39,342 nt of DNA from Acidisphaera sp. L21 (GCF_009765685.1 NZ_LMUY01000124.1:80240-119581); one strand, 5' to 3'. Shown: positions 1 to 8,812, counted from the first letter of the stretch. Notes: a model not told the origin generated them from the letters alone. Numbers and translations are program-made.

Positions 1-216
1 GATGTCGACCGGATGTTCACCCAGGCCCTGGTGGAAGGCGACCCTGCCAAGCGCGATCCGCTGGTGCGCGACATCCAGGAAACCATCCAGCGAGACCTGG
101 CCTGGATCCCAATCGCCGAAACCAAAACCCTATGGGCCTACACGGACAAACTGCATGGGCTGACCTGGCACCCCGACAACTCGCTTCGCTTCTTCGAAAT
201 GTCGTTGGACAAGTAG
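1..216 (+). CDS. ABC transporter substrate-binding protein, family 5 (C-terminal end only)
   Basis: The last 71 codons of a gene that begins outside the window, in frame from base 1 to the TAG at 214-216. The segment has the look of the C-terminus of a Dpp/Opp-type (SBP_bac_5) periplasmic binding protein: a helix of the 'RDPLVRDIQETIQRDLAWIP' kind followed by a short strand, an aromatic-rich stretch around 'GLTWHP', and an end at a charged '...DK'. The identification rests mainly on context: two Dpp-type permeases and a double ATPase follow with only a 4-nt gap, so this would be the ligand-recognition component of the same importer. The ligand cannot be inferred from this fragment. Confidence 0.75.
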   Translation, partial: DVDRMFTQALVEGDPAKRDPLVRDIQETIQRDLAWIPIAETKTLWAYTDKLHGLTWHPDNSLRFFEMSLDK

Positions 217-220
217 GCAC

Positions 221-1243
221 TTGCTCGCCTTCGTCGGTCGCCGGTTACTGACGGCCGCCATTCAACTCGTCGCCCTCGCTCTCATCGTGTTCTTCGCGAT
301 CCGCCTGTTACCGGCAGACCCGGTGGCGCGGCTGGCCGGGCAGGATGCATCCCGCGAATCCTACCTGTCATCCCAGCACGCGCTGGGTCTTGACCGGCCG
401 GTGATGGTGCAATTTGGTGCCTATATCGGCGTGCTGCCGGGATCGAGCGGGTTGTTGGAGGGGGATTTCGGCCGGTCGTGGGTCACTGGCGACCCGATTT
501 CGCAGGAGATCCGGCGCACGCTGCCCATTACGTTGGAATTGATCACCATCAGCTTCGTCCTGGCCTTCGTCATCTCCGTCCCGCTCGGCATGATATGCGC
601 TCTGCGACCCGGCGGCATCGCCGATCGCATGACCTTCGGCTACAGCCTATTCGCTGGCTCCCAGCCGGAGTTCTGGTGGGGATTGTTGTTCATCTTCTTT
701 TTCTTTTCCGTCCTCGGCTGGGCGCCCCCGCCGCTGGGCCGGCTGAACCCAATGGTCACCCCGCCCCCTGTCGTCACCGGCTTCATCACCATCGACTCGC
801 TTTTGGCCGGAGATGGGGAGGCGCTGTGGGACGGTCTGCACCACCTGATGCTGCCAGTGGCGACGAAGGTCTTCGTGCTGTCCGGCCCCATCGTGAAGAT
901 GGTGCGCCAGAACATGACGCGGGTGATGACGTCGGACTACGTGCTGTATCAGCAAGCCAGCGGCATCAGCCCCGGCCGCATCGCGCTCACGGCGCTCAAG
1001 AACGCGCTGGCTCCGACGCTCACCCTGCTGGGCATTCTATATGGCTATATCCTGGGCGGTGCGGTGCTGATCGAAACGGTATTTTCCCTCGGCGGTATTG
1101 GCCAATACGCCGTCAGCGCCGTTCTGGCCTTCGACTATCCGGCCATCCAGGCCGTCGTGCTGGTGATCGCCGCGATCTCGCTCTTCGTCTACCTGGCGCT
1201 GGACGTCGCCCACGCCATGCTTGACCCGCGGTTGCAGGGATGA
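221..1243 (+). CDS. ABC transporter permease, DppB/OppB type
   Basis: 340 residues, the usual size for a DppB-type inner-membrane subunit of a peptide/nickel/opine-class importer. An N-terminal membrane helix lies at about 8-30, followed by the periplasmic domain typical of DppB with a 'LGLDRPVMVQF' motif near 56-66, then further membrane helices. The cytoplasmic coupling (EAA) loop is at about 240-262, with 'QASGISPGRIALTALKNAL' matching the EAA-x3-G-x9-I-x-LP pattern. The first codon is TTG, only 4 nt after the stop of the binding-protein gene; there is no strong Shine-Dalgarno, which fits translation coupled to the gene before it. The last codons overlap the next permease by 4 nt (ATGA). 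Confidence 0.92.
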   Translation: MLAFVGRRLLTAAIQLVALALIVFFAIRLLPADPVARLAGQDASRESYLSSQHALGLDRPVMVQFGAYIGVLPGSSGLLEGDFGRSWVTGDPISQEIRRTLPITLELITISFVLAFVISVPLGMICALRPGGIADRMTFGYSLFAGSQPEFWWGLLFIFFFFSVLGWAPPPLGRLNPMVTPPPVVTGFITIDSLLAGDGEALWDGLHHLMLPVATKVFVLSGPIVKMVRQNMTRVMTSDYVLYQQASGISPGRIALTALKNALAPTLTLLGILYGYILGGAVLIETVFSLGGIGQYAVSAVLAFDYPAIQAVVLVIAAISLFVYLALDVAHAMLDPRLQG

Positions 1244-2160
1244 GCGAGTCCGCAGAGATCGATACAGCCCTGCTGCAGGCCGATTTCGACGCCCAACTAG
1301 CCCGGCCCGTCTCCAATACGCTCTTCCATGTCGGCGCTGCCATCGTCGCGCTGTCCCTGCTGCTGATGGTGATTGGGCCGTGGCTCACCCCGTATGACAT
1401 TGGGCGTCCGAGCGACGAGATCATGCAGCCACCCCCGAGCCTATCCCAAGTGCCTGGTCTCGTGAGGCAGATGCTGGCTGGCGCGCCGCACCCGGCTATC
1501 CATTGGCTGGGCACCGACAGCGCCGGGTTGGACGTCTTCTCCCGCGTGCTGGCCGCACCTCGTGCGGATGTGTCCATTGCCGTCGGGGCCAATCTATTCT
1601 CGCTGCTGGTCGGCAGTCTGCTGGGCCTGTTCGCTGGTACTGCCCGGCCATGGGTCGGCGGCCTCACAATGCGGATTTCCGATCTCGTGCAGGCCTTTCC
1701 CGTCTTTATCACCGGCATGATCCTGGTCACGCTCGCCGGCCGCAGCAATGGCACCATCGTCGTCACCCTCGCGCTGCTCTACACCCCGATCTACATCCGC
1801 CTCACCCGAAGCGAAGTGCTGACCCAGCGCCATCGCGGCTTCGTCGATGCCGCGCGCGTTTTGGGCAAAAGCGAGGGCTGGATCGCGCTGCATCACGTGC
1901 TGCCCAATGCGCTGGCCCCGGCGATGATCCAGGCCTCCGTCACCATAGGGTTTGCCATTCTGATGACCGCCGGGCTCAGCTTCGTCGGTGCCGGTGTGCG
2001 TCCCCCTACCCCCGAATGGGGGCTGATGATCGCCGCCGGGGCGGACGGGATCGTGCAGGGTGAATGGTGGCCGTCCGTCTTTCCCGGCATCGCCATCTCC
2101 ATCACCGTCTTCGGCTACGCGGCCTTCGGCAATGGGCTGGAGCGGCGGCATGCCCGATAA
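1240..2160 (+). CDS. ABC transporter permease, DppC/OppC type
   Basis: 306 residues, second membrane subunit of the same importer. A cytoplasmic N-terminus of about 30 residues precedes the first membrane helix (about 31-47). The OppC signature region 'HWLGTDSAGLDVFSRVL' follows, then a group of membrane helices, and the coupling loop 'DAARVLGKSEGWIALHHVLPN' sits at about 205-225. It starts at an ATG that overlaps the stop of the DppB-type gene (ATGA at 1240-1243). It ends 11 nt inside the following ATPase gene, so the four genes are almost certainly co-translated. Substrate class is peptide/opine/nickel-like by family only. Confidence 0.92.
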   Translation: MSESAEIDTALLQADFDAQLARPVSNTLFHVGAAIVALSLLLMVIGPWLTPYDIGRPSDEIMQPPPSLSQVPGLVRQMLAGAPHPAIHWLGTDSAGLDVFSRVLAAPRADVSIAVGANLFSLLVGSLLGLFAGTARPWVGGLTMRISDLVQAFPVFITGMILVTLAGRSNGTIVVTLALLYTPIYIRLTRSEVLTQRHRGFVDAARVLGKSEGWIALHHVLPNALAPAMIQASVTIGFAILMTAGLSFVGAGVRPPTPEWGLMIAAGADGIVQGEWWPSVFPGIAISITVFGYAAFGNGLERRHAR

Positions 2161-3898
2161 CGCACCGATCTTGGCGGTGCGCGGCTTTTCGGTCGCCTTC
2201 GGCGCCAACCGCGCGGTCAACGATGTCAGTTTCGACATCAACCCTGGAGAAATCGTTGGGCTGACTGGTGATTCTGGCAGCGGCAAATCCACCCTGGGCC
2301 TCGGCTTGCTCGGGCTGGTGCGCGCGCCGGGTCGAATTCTAGGCGGCAGCATCGCCATCGAGGGCACGGATCTCCTACGCCTGCCCGAGGCCGAGCGGCG
2401 TGCCCGGCGTGGCCGCCAGATCGGCCTCATCGTGCAAAACCCCCGGGGCTCGCTCAGCCCACTGCACACGGTCGGCCAACAGATACGCTCGGTTCTGCGC
2501 GCGCATCTCACCATCACCCGCCCCCAGGCAAAGTTGCGTTCGGTTGATCTCCTTCGCCAACTCGGCCTCAACGACCCGGAGCGCCGGGCGCAGGCGTATC
2601 CGCACGAGATCAGCGGCGGCATGGCGCAACGCGTGCTGATCGCGATGGCAATGGGCGCTGGCCCCCGCGTGCTGATCGCGGACGAGCCGACCAGCGGGCT
2701 GGATGTCACCATTCAGGCGCAGTTCCTGGATGAATTGTCGAAGGTCTCGCGCCAGGCTGGCTCAGCTGTGCTGCTGCTGACCCAAGATCTGGGCATCATC
2801 GCCAATTACTGCGATCGGGTTCTGGTGATGGAGGACGGGCGCCTGGTCGCAGAGGACCGAACGGCGCATTTCTTCGCTGCCCCGCAAGACCGCTACAGCC
2901 GCCGCCTTCTCAGCCTGGCGCAGCTATCACCTCCGCCACCCCCCAAAACCGCCGAGACCCTGCTGGCCGTCCACGGTTTGTCCAAGGCGTTTCTGCTGCG
3001 CGGCTCCGGCAAACGTTTGCAGGCTGTCGACCGTGTCGATCTCGCCATCGGCCGCGGCGAAACGCTGGGCCTGGTGGGGGAAAGCGGGTCGGGCAAAACC
3101 ACCGTCGGCCGCTGCCTGCTGCGCCTGATCGAGCCGGACTCGGGCAAGGTGATGTTCGAAGGCCGGGATCTGGCTCGCACCCCGCTGGCGACGCTACGCC
3201 AACTGAGACGCCGCTTGCAGATCGTGTTTCAGGATCCGCTGGACGCGCTGGACCCCCGATGGACGGTCGGCAGGATTGTGAGCGAAGCCCTGGAACGTCC
3301 GTCCGTGGGGCGCATCGCCGAGCTGCTGCAACTGGTGGGCCTCGACCCTTCCACTGCAAGCCTGCGCGCCCGCGGCCTGAGCGCTGGGGCGCAACAACGT
3401 GTCAGCATCGCGCGCGCCATCGCCGCCGACCCGGCGCTCATCGTGCTGGACGAACCCACCTCCGCGCTCACCCCGCTGGCCCGCGTTGGCATCGTCACAT
3501 TGCTGCGGTCGCTGCAACGGGAATTCGGGATGTCCTATTTGTTCATCTCCCACGATTTGAACACGGTGGAGCAACTCAGCCACCGGGTCGCGGTCATGTA
3601 TCTGGGGCAGGTGGTGGAGGTCGGGACCCGGGAACAGGTGTTCAACGCCCCGTTACATCCGTATTCACGTGCCCTTTTGGCGGCTCACCTGGCGCCCGAC
3701 ACCACGGACCGCCGGATCGATCGCGCACCCGGCGCAGCGCTGGCCGGCGAAATCCCCAGCCCTGTGGACTTGCCCGTCGGCTGCTACCTCGCCAGCCGAT
3801 GCCCGAATGTGCAGGAGCCTTGCCGCACAACGCCGCAAGACTTGCAGTACCTGCCCGACGGTCGCGCCGTCCGCTGCGCACCCGCCGCGGCCCTTTGA
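2150..3898 (+). CDS. ABC transporter ATPase, fused DppD-DppF double nucleotide-binding protein, with one degenerate site
   Basis: 582 residues from the ATG at 2150, chosen because GGAG (2139-2142) lies at proper spacing; a GTG at 2060 would overlap the permease by 100 nt. NBD1: Walker [10 protein letters not shown] (40-48), signature ISGGM (154-158), Walker B '[12 protein letters not shown]' (174-185), but the switch histidine is Gln (TQD, Q212). NBD2: Walker [10 protein letters not shown] (310-318), Walker B '[11 protein letters not shown]' (430-440), intact switch His (SHD, 468), but the signature is LSAGA (410-414) instead of LSGGQ and the D-loop Asp is Thr (ALT). A C-terminal oligopeptide-transporter extension carries cysteines 545, 551, 558 and 576. 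It powers the permease pair just upstream. In a head-to-tail dimer all the deviations fall in the same composite site, which suggests real asymmetry rather than random decay. Confidence 0.93.
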   Translation: MPDNAPILAVRGFSVAFGANRAVNDVSFDINPGEIVGLTGDSGSGKSTLGLGLLGLVRAPGRILGGSIAIEGTDLLRLPEAERRARRGRQIGLIVQNPRGSLSPLHTVGQQIRSVLRAHLTITRPQAKLRSVDLLRQLGLNDPERRAQAYPHEISGGMAQRVLIAMAMGAGPRVLIADEPTSGLDVTIQAQFLDELSKVSRQAGSAVLLLTQDLGIIANYCDRVLVMEDGRLVAEDRTAHFFAAPQDRYSRRLLSLAQLSPPPPPKTAETLLAVHGLSKAFLLRGSGKRLQAVDRVDLAIGRGETLGLVGESGSGKTTVGRCLLRLIEPDSGKVMFEGRDLARTPLATLRQLRRRLQIVFQDPLDALDPRWTVGRIVSEALERPSVGRIAELLQLVGLDPSTASLRARGLSAGAQQRVSIARAIAADPALIVLDEPTSALTPLARVGIVTLLRSLQREFGMSYLFISHDLNTVEQLSHRVAVMYLGQVVEVGTREQVFNAPLHPYSRALLAAHLAPDTTDRRIDRAPGAALAGEIPSPVDLPVGCYLASRCPNVQEPCRTTPQDLQYLPDGRAVRCAPAAAL

Positions 3899-3926
3899 AG
3901 GACGCCATCATGCCGACGCCGCGCCG

Positions 3927-4666
3927 ATGACCGCCCGCCATCATGTCGGCCTGCTCATCCCATCTTCCAACACCACGGTGGAGCACGAATACAACCGGTT
4001 CGGCCCACCGGAGATCACCTGGCACGTGGGCCGATTGAGATTGACGGAGGTGTCGGCGAAAGGCATGGCGGAGCAGGAGCCGGATATCGACCGGGAAGCG
4101 GCCAAACTCGGCACGGCTCATCCGGAGGTGATCGTGTTGGGCCAATCCGCCATCGGCTTCATCTGTGGCGAATCCTACGAGCAGACTGTAAAGGTCAGAC
4201 TACAAGCCGCATCTGGCGCCATTCCGTTATCTGCCGCGCAGTTGATGGTCGCAGCTGTCGACGCGTTGGCGCAGGGCGGATCGCGCTGGCGACACCCTTC
4301 GTCTCCGGCGTGGACTCCGCCGTCGCGGATTATTTCGCGCGTGCCGGCCACCCGGTCGTGCGCACCGCATCGCTGGGCATGACCACCAATTACGGCATCG
4401 CGTCCGTCACCGCCGACCAATTGATCGCGCTTGCCCGCCAGGTCGACGCGCCCGAAATCGACACGATCGTCATTCCCGGGGGCAATCTCCAGGCAATGGC
4501 CCTGCTCCCCGCCATCGAGGCGGAATTGCGCAAGCCCATCGTCATCACCAACCAGGCCTGCATGTGGGCCGTCGCAGGGATGTTGGGTGTCTCGCTCGGC
4601 CCCGGGTTCGGCAGGTTGGCGACGGCAGATCCCGATTGGGCGATCCGTCGCGCATTACGCGCCTAA
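3927..4666 (+). pseudogene. Asp/Glu racemase-fold protein (maleate isomerase / arylmalonate decarboxylase / EutA-like), frameshifted
   Basis: Two frames together make one full-length family member of about 246 residues. The first frame, from the ATG at 3927, gives 'GLLIPSSNTTVEHEYNRF', the N-terminal hallmark of this family, and runs well until 'DALAQGG' at about 4280. The expected continuation 'RIALATPFVSGVDSAVADYF' is then found in another frame, from about 4277 to the stop at 4666. One missing base in the gggcgg run at 4274-4279 explains it. Known relatives isomerise maleate, decarboxylate arylmalonates or act on ectoine intermediates. Neither family cysteine is at its usual place: the first position reads GQS (72-74), the second reads 'IVIPGGN'. 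It is downstream of the Dpp-type importer by 28 nt and overlaps the stop of the convergent gene. Either a true pseudogene or a sequencing error. Confidence 0.78.
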
Positions 4667-6636
4667 AGAGCCATCCCAATCGCGTGTCCGGTTGCGGTTG
4701 CCGACAGAAGATCGGCCGCCGTCTGGCAATCGCCAACCAGGTGCACGTCCATCCCAGCCTGCCGCAACGGAGTTGCCAGCGCATCCATCGGCACGCGTGG
4801 CGTGGAGTAGCTCAGGAACGACACATCTTCGACGCAACCACGCTCACCCGTGAACACGTTGGCATAGTCCAGCATGCCGTCTTCGAACCCCGCGCTCCAA
4901 ATCGGCGTCGACGACGGAATAACATTGATCCGCCGCTCCGCCAACCGGCGTAGCACGCCTTGCCGGGTGACCAGTTGCATGTCGGTGGCGACCGTGTCGC
5001 GCGGCGTCATGATTATGACTTGGTCGAAAATGTGCGTCAGCATTTCGGCTGCGGCGTAGGTCGCCTCCGTGTGGTCCGTGTCGAAAATAACCGCCTTGCC
5101 CCGCTGCCGCTGCGTCACCCCAACAAGCCCACGCATGGCTGCCCGTAGATCTGGCACCAGCGCCTGTTCATCGGGCGGCAGCCAATCGGGTGGGATCATG
5201 TCGGACCCACAGGCCAACACCACCGCGTCGGGCCGGCTCGCCGCAATTTCGGCAAAGTCGGCCAGGCGCCCCAGCTTGAACGTGACGCCTGCACGCACGG
5301 CCGCCGTGTGCTGATAGTCGTAAATACTGGTGATCGTCTCGCCCCCCGGCAGAGGAACGCGCAAGCGCGCACGGCCACCGAGTTCCTCGGACGCGCCGAA
5401 CAGCGTGACGTGATGGCCCCGCGCCGCCGCAACCCATGCGGCCTCCAACCCGGCGACTCCCCCTCCCACCACCGTCACGCGGCGCTGCAGGCCGGATGGC
5501 TGTGGCCAGAAATCCATCTCGTCGGCCTTGCCAACCCGGGGATTGTTGACGCATGCGATCGGCTGGTGGGAGATGATGGTGCCCCAGCAGGTGTTGCACG
5601 AGATGCAATAGCGCACATCGAACGCCCGGTTCGAAGCCGCCTTCAGCAGCCAGGCCGGGTCCGCTACCAAGGGACGTCCTAACCCGACAAGATCCGCATC
5701 CCCATCTCGCACGACGCGTTCGGCTTCCGCCGGGTCGGTAATCCGGCCGAACGCCACCAGCGGCGTTCCCCCCGCCGCGGCGCGCAACTGGCGCACCAGA
5801 TCCATATGCGGCAGGCGATCGCCGTAGCGATCCGGGACATGCATCTCCAGCGTCTGAGCGTGGGCCCCTTGACAGAACCCGACATAATCCGCCTGTCGCT
5901 GCCCGGTCAGCATCGCTGTAATGATCGTCGCCTCCGGCAGTGCGATACTGCCTGGCACACCATCATCCCCCGGCAGCTTCAGCCCGATGATGAATCCGGC
6001 GCCACAGAGATCGCGAATGCCCGCTATCAACTCGGCCACGAAGCGGGCGCGGCCCTCCCAATCCCCGCCAAACAAATCGGTTCGCCGGTTGGACCAGGGC
6101 GACAGGAATTGGTGGAATAGGTGACCGTGTCCTGCCGATATCTCGATGCCGCTGAATCCACTGCGTTGTAGAAGCCGCGCTGCCTCGGCGATGTCTCCGA
6201 TCATGGTGCGGATCGCGTCGATCTCCATCGCGCGGGGAACGGTCCAACTGAGGTCATCCGGCAATGCCGACGCGCCCTGCGCATTATGCGTCCTGCCGGG
6301 ATAGTGGCGTCCCCGGCCTGAATCCTGGAGTTGACCAATCAGCCGGCAGTCATGCGCCTCCACCTGGGCGGCCCACCGGCTGAACCCGTCCAGATTCTGT
6401 GTCACCACCTGCGGCCGCGGCAAGTCGCGTTGATGCGGCATCATGCCCAGCGGTTCCGTGACGATCACTGCCGCGCCGCCAGCCGCCCGGTTCACGTGAT
6501 ACTGGACGATCTCATCCGTCACCGTACGATCCACGGCTAGCCGCGTGCTCATGGCGACGTGCATGACCCGGTTGCGCAGCATCTTGCCCGCTAGCGCAAA
6601 TGGGCTGAGCAACGCCGGATAAGATGATTGATCCAT
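4663..6636 (-). CDS. NADH:flavin oxidoreductase, old yellow enzyme TIM barrel plus FAD/NAD domain with [4Fe-4S] cluster
   Basis: 657 residues from the ATG at 6636; the reading frame continues upstream to 6726, but the family start 'YPALLSPFALAGKMLRNRV' follows this ATG directly. Residues 1-335 form an FMN-binding OYE barrel with the catalytic 'AGHGHLFHQFLSP' (168-180) and 'NRRTDLFGG'. The iron-sulfur motif is C344-x2-C347-x2-C350-x11-C362. From about 386, 'RVTVVGGGVAGLEAA' starts an FAD/NAD-binding domain. Architecture matches 2,4-dienoyl-CoA reductase, trimethylamine/histamine dehydrogenase and stachydrine or carnitine catabolic oxidoreductases; the cysteine spacing is closest to trimethylamine dehydrogenase. 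It may oxidise an amine or reduce an unsaturated acid. The gene is convergent with the frameshifted racemase-fold gene, sharing bases 4663-4666. Confidence 0.9.
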   Translation of the reverse strand: MDQSSYPALLSPFALAGKMLRNRVMHVAMSTRLAVDRTVTDEIVQYHVNRAAGGAAVIVTEPLGMMPHQRDLPRPQVVTQNLDGFSRWAAQVEAHDCRLIGQLQDSGRGRHYPGRTHNAQGASALPDDLSWTVPRAMEIDAIRTMIGDIAEAARLLQRSGFSGIEISAGHGHLFHQFLSPWSNRRTDLFGGDWEGRARFVAELIAGIRDLCGAGFIIGLKLPGDDGVPGSIALPEATIITAMLTGQRQADYVGFCQGAHAQTLEMHVPDRYGDRLPHMDLVRQLRAAAGGTPLVAFGRITDPAEAERVVRDGDADLVGLGRPLVADPAWLLKAASNRAFDVRYCISCNTCWGTIISHQPIACVNNPRVGKADEMDFWPQPSGLQRRVTVVGGGVAGLEAAWVAAARGHHVTLFGASEELGGRARLRVPLPGGETITSIYDYQHTAAVRAGVTFKLGRLADFAEIAASRPDAVVLACGSDMIPPDWLPPDEQALVPDLRAAMRGLVGVTQRQRGKAVIFDTDHTEATYAAAEMLTHIFDQVIIMTPRDTVATDMQLVTRQGVLRRLAERRINVIPSSTPIWSAGFEDGMLDYANVFTGERGCVEDVSFLSYSTPRVPMDALATPLRQAGMDVHLVGDCQTAADLLSATATGHAIGMAL

Positions 6637-6883
6637 ACTGGCTAGTCCCGTCGGATGGTAAAGGCAGATAGTAATGAGCAGCATGGGTGAGCGCCACCCT
6701 GTGCGTCGTAGGCTGATCCATTGCACTATCGCCGGCGATACCGCGAACCCGACGGCAAGCGGCTCCAGGCCGGCACGAGCAGCCCGCCAATGCGGCGTGC
6801 AGCCTGGAACGGTTCGGCATTGGCCTTGTGCTGGGCCAGGCCCATGGAGCCGCCCCGGCTGCCCAGACTAGGCTGGATTGTCG

Positions 6884-7219
6884 TTACTCTATGTGTGGTC
6901 GCAGGATATGCTTTGCACCATGCCCCGCCTTCACGTTGGCCATCTCGTGCAACATGCATTTAAGATCGATGATCGCCTTTTCTTCCTCAGCAGACAGATC
7001 TTTCAGCGTGATGTGCCTGAGTAGCACAATCAACGCATCGCCGATCCGGCCGAGTTGGCGACCATAGCTAGCGAGGCTGAGCGCGTCCTTTTCGATTTCG
7101 GTGTTGCTGGATTGGCCGATATTGATATTGAAGAGGCCAACCTGGTTACCACTCGGGTCGAAATACGCCGTCCAGGGAAGGGTCACCGGGCCAGATAGGG
7201 GTAGCCTGAAATCCGCCAT
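6884..7219 (-). CDS. Small conserved-type protein of unknown function
   Basis: 111 residues, soluble, no signal peptide or membrane helix. The ATG at 7219 has an AGAGGA Shine-Dalgarno about 8 nt upstream, which supports it as a real gene. The N-terminus 'MADFRLPLSGPVT' leads to a Gly/Asn-rich segment ('GNQVGLFNINIG') and then two predicted helices containing 'YGRQLGRIGDALIVLLRH' and 'LSAEEEKAIIDLKCMLHE'. I recall similar short proteins of unknown function in alphaproteobacteria, but I cannot assign a family or activity. It stands alone between the OYE-type gene and the RNA methyltransferase gene and is transcribed away from the latter. Confidence 0.7.
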   Translation of the reverse strand: MADFRLPLSGPVTLPWTAYFDPSGNQVGLFNINIGQSSNTEIEKDALSLASYGRQLGRIGDALIVLLRHITLKDLSAEEEKAIIDLKCMLHEMANVKAGHGAKHILRPHIE

Positions 7220-7500
7220 CGCCGCGTCCTCTCAGTGTGAAGCCGGAACGACCATAGCGGCGTTAGGGCATGTGATACAGAACGATCTCAGTTGGAGGAT
7301 CGGACTGCAGGATGGGGCTTCACCAAGCCGGCAAACGCGCGCTGGCCAGAGGCGGGACCGAGCCACGGCAGCACCCTCCCGGCGGTTCGTGTAAGGTGAC
7401 CCTGCGATGATGACTTCTCTCGACGGACGAAACAGCGGAAGCGACTTGACCGACGCGGTTGCTATCAGGGAGGTCTCTTCGGCCAGATGAGGACCCGAGC
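7220..7500. other. 281-bp intergenic region, no gene seen
   Basis: Between the small unknown gene (-) and the RNA methyltransferase (+). It contains the Shine-Dalgarno sites of both and must hold divergent promoters. I found no convincing open frame, RNA gene or long inverted repeat. Confidence 0.5.
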
Positions 7501-8055
7501 ATGGTGCCCGTTACCAGTGATCTAAACGTCCGTGACGCCCTGCAGGGGAGCACGGTTGAAGCCATTCGGGTTGCCCAAGCTGCGGCAACCCTGCCGTTCG
7601 CAATTGCCGCGATCAATCTGAACGGTGACCTGAACATTGGCGTGATGATGCGGACTGCCGTTTCTTTTGGCGCAGCCCACATGTTCCTGTTCGGCCAGCG
7701 CCGTTTCGATCGCCGCAGCACGGTCGGCGCCCATAACTATGTAGACCTCGTGCACATTGTCTGCGATCTGGAAGGGCATGCGGTGCCCCGCCCCCTCTTC
7801 GATGTGGCCCTCGCAGAGCACGGCTACACGCCGGTTTTTGTCGAACAAGGCGGAACCGATCTGCGAACATTCGACTTCCGAGGCGTGGCGGCCCCGCCAT
7901 GCCTCGTTTTCGGCAATGAGGGCTACGGTGTGCCAGACAGCTTCATTGGCGGTGGTCAGCGGATATCAATCGTGCAGCGGGGGGTGGCCCGCAGCATGAA
8001 CGTCAGCGCAGCCGCGGCAATCGCGTGTTTCGTCTGTTCGTCCCAGCTCGAGTGA
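7501..8055 (+). CDS. RNA 2'-O-methyltransferase, SpoU/TrmH family
   Basis: 184 residues. The ATG at 7501 is preferred over a TTG at 7459 because TGAGGA (7488-7493) lies 7 nt before it. The three SpoU (SPOUT knot) motifs are present: motif 1 'GVMMRTAVSFGA' (47-58) with the conserved Arg51, motif 2 'VFGNEGYGVP' (136-145) and motif 3 'RSMNVSAAAAIACF' (164-177). Family members methylate ribose 2'-OH in tRNA or rRNA using S-adenosylmethionine, and work as dimers. Length is that of a minimal catalytic domain without an RNA-binding extension. It has no functional link to its transporter neighbours and is convergent with the amino-acid permease gene, 9 bp apart. Confidence 0.88.
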   Translation: MVPVTSDLNVRDALQGSTVEAIRVAQAAATLPFAIAAINLNGDLNIGVMMRTAVSFGAAHMFLFGQRRFDRRSTVGAHNYVDLVHIVCDLEGHAVPRPLFDVALAEHGYTPVFVEQGGTDLRTFDFRGVAAPPCLVFGNEGYGVPDSFIGGGQRISIVQRGVARSMNVSAAAAIACFVCSSQLE

Positions 8056-8064
8056 AGCACGAAT

Positions 8065-8790
8065 TCAGGTCCGCACCGGCCGCCACATGCGCAGGAAGCG
8101 CCGCGACGCGGTGGGTCGATCCGGTTCGACGCCAAGCCGCCGTCCAATCTCCAACTTGCGTTCGATCCACTCGACCAGCATTGCGGCCGGGTAGCTGATC
8201 GCCAGGTAGATAGCAGCCACCATCGCGTAGATCTCGAAGTGTTTGAACGTGGCCGAGGCGAGCAACTGCCCGCTGAACATGAGGTCCCGCATCGTGATGA
8301 CGGACACCAAAGCGGAGTCCTTGAATATCGACACGAAGTTGTTGCCCAGCGACGGTATGATGATACGCAGCGCCTGTGGCAGGATAATCCGGCGCATCAG
8401 CAGGCGCTTCGACATGCCGGTTGCGGCGGCAGCTTCCCACTGGCCCTTTGGAATCGCCTGAATGCCGGAGCGGAAGATTTCGGCCATATACGCCGCGTAA
8501 TTGGCCGTCAGCCCAATGATCGCGGAGACGAAGGGGCTGAGAACGATGCCCTGGTAGGGCAACACGTAATAGATAAAGAACAGTTGCAGTAGCAGCGGCG
8601 TGCCGCGGATCACCTGTATGTAGAACGCGGTCACGAGCCGCAATGGCGCCAGGCGCGACATCCGCGCGATGCCCAGAAGCAAGCCTACCACCAGCGCTAG
8701 TACAAACGACAGCACCGACACGACGATCGTTAGCCACGCGCCCTGAAGCAAAGGCGGGAGGAACGCGATCATGTCATCAAGTGAGAACAA
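8065..8790 (-). CDS. Polar amino-acid ABC transporter permease (HisM/GlnP type)
   Basis: 241 residues. The start is TTG at 8790, decided by GGGAGG about 7 nt upstream; an in-frame ATG at 8772 would drop the first six residues. The first membrane helix (about 15-40) belongs to the conserved N-terminal region, followed by 'FYIQVIRGTPLLLQLFFIYY', the hallmark of the HisM/HisQ/GlnP family. The coupling loop 'EAAAATGMSKRLLMRRIILPQAL' type sequence lies in the middle. There is one permease gene, so a homodimeric membrane channel is likely. It is the last gene of a three-gene set (ATPase, binding protein, permease), 22 bp after the binding protein. Substrate: a polar or charged amino acid or an analogue; not resolvable further. 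Confidence 0.92.
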   Translation of the reverse strand: MFSLDDMIAFLPPLLQGAWLTIVVSVLSFVLALVVGLLLGIARMSRLAPLRLVTAFYIQVIRGTPLLLQLFFIYYVLPYQGIVLSPFVSAIIGLTANYAAYMAEIFRSGIQAIPKGQWEAAAATGMSKRLLMRRIILPQALRIIIPSLGNNFVSIFKDSALVSVITMRDLMFSGQLLASATFKHFEIYAMVAAIYLAISYPAAMLVEWIERKLEIGRRLGVEPDRPTASRRFLRMWRPVRT

Positions 8791-8812
8791 CCGTGATCCT
8801 CCCTAATCGACT

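Noticed and set aside
6740-6885. A GC-rich stretch with short open frames between the OYE-type gene and the small unknown gene, considered as a transposase remnant
   Set aside because: None of the six frames gives a convincing transposase motif and no terminal inverted repeats were found.
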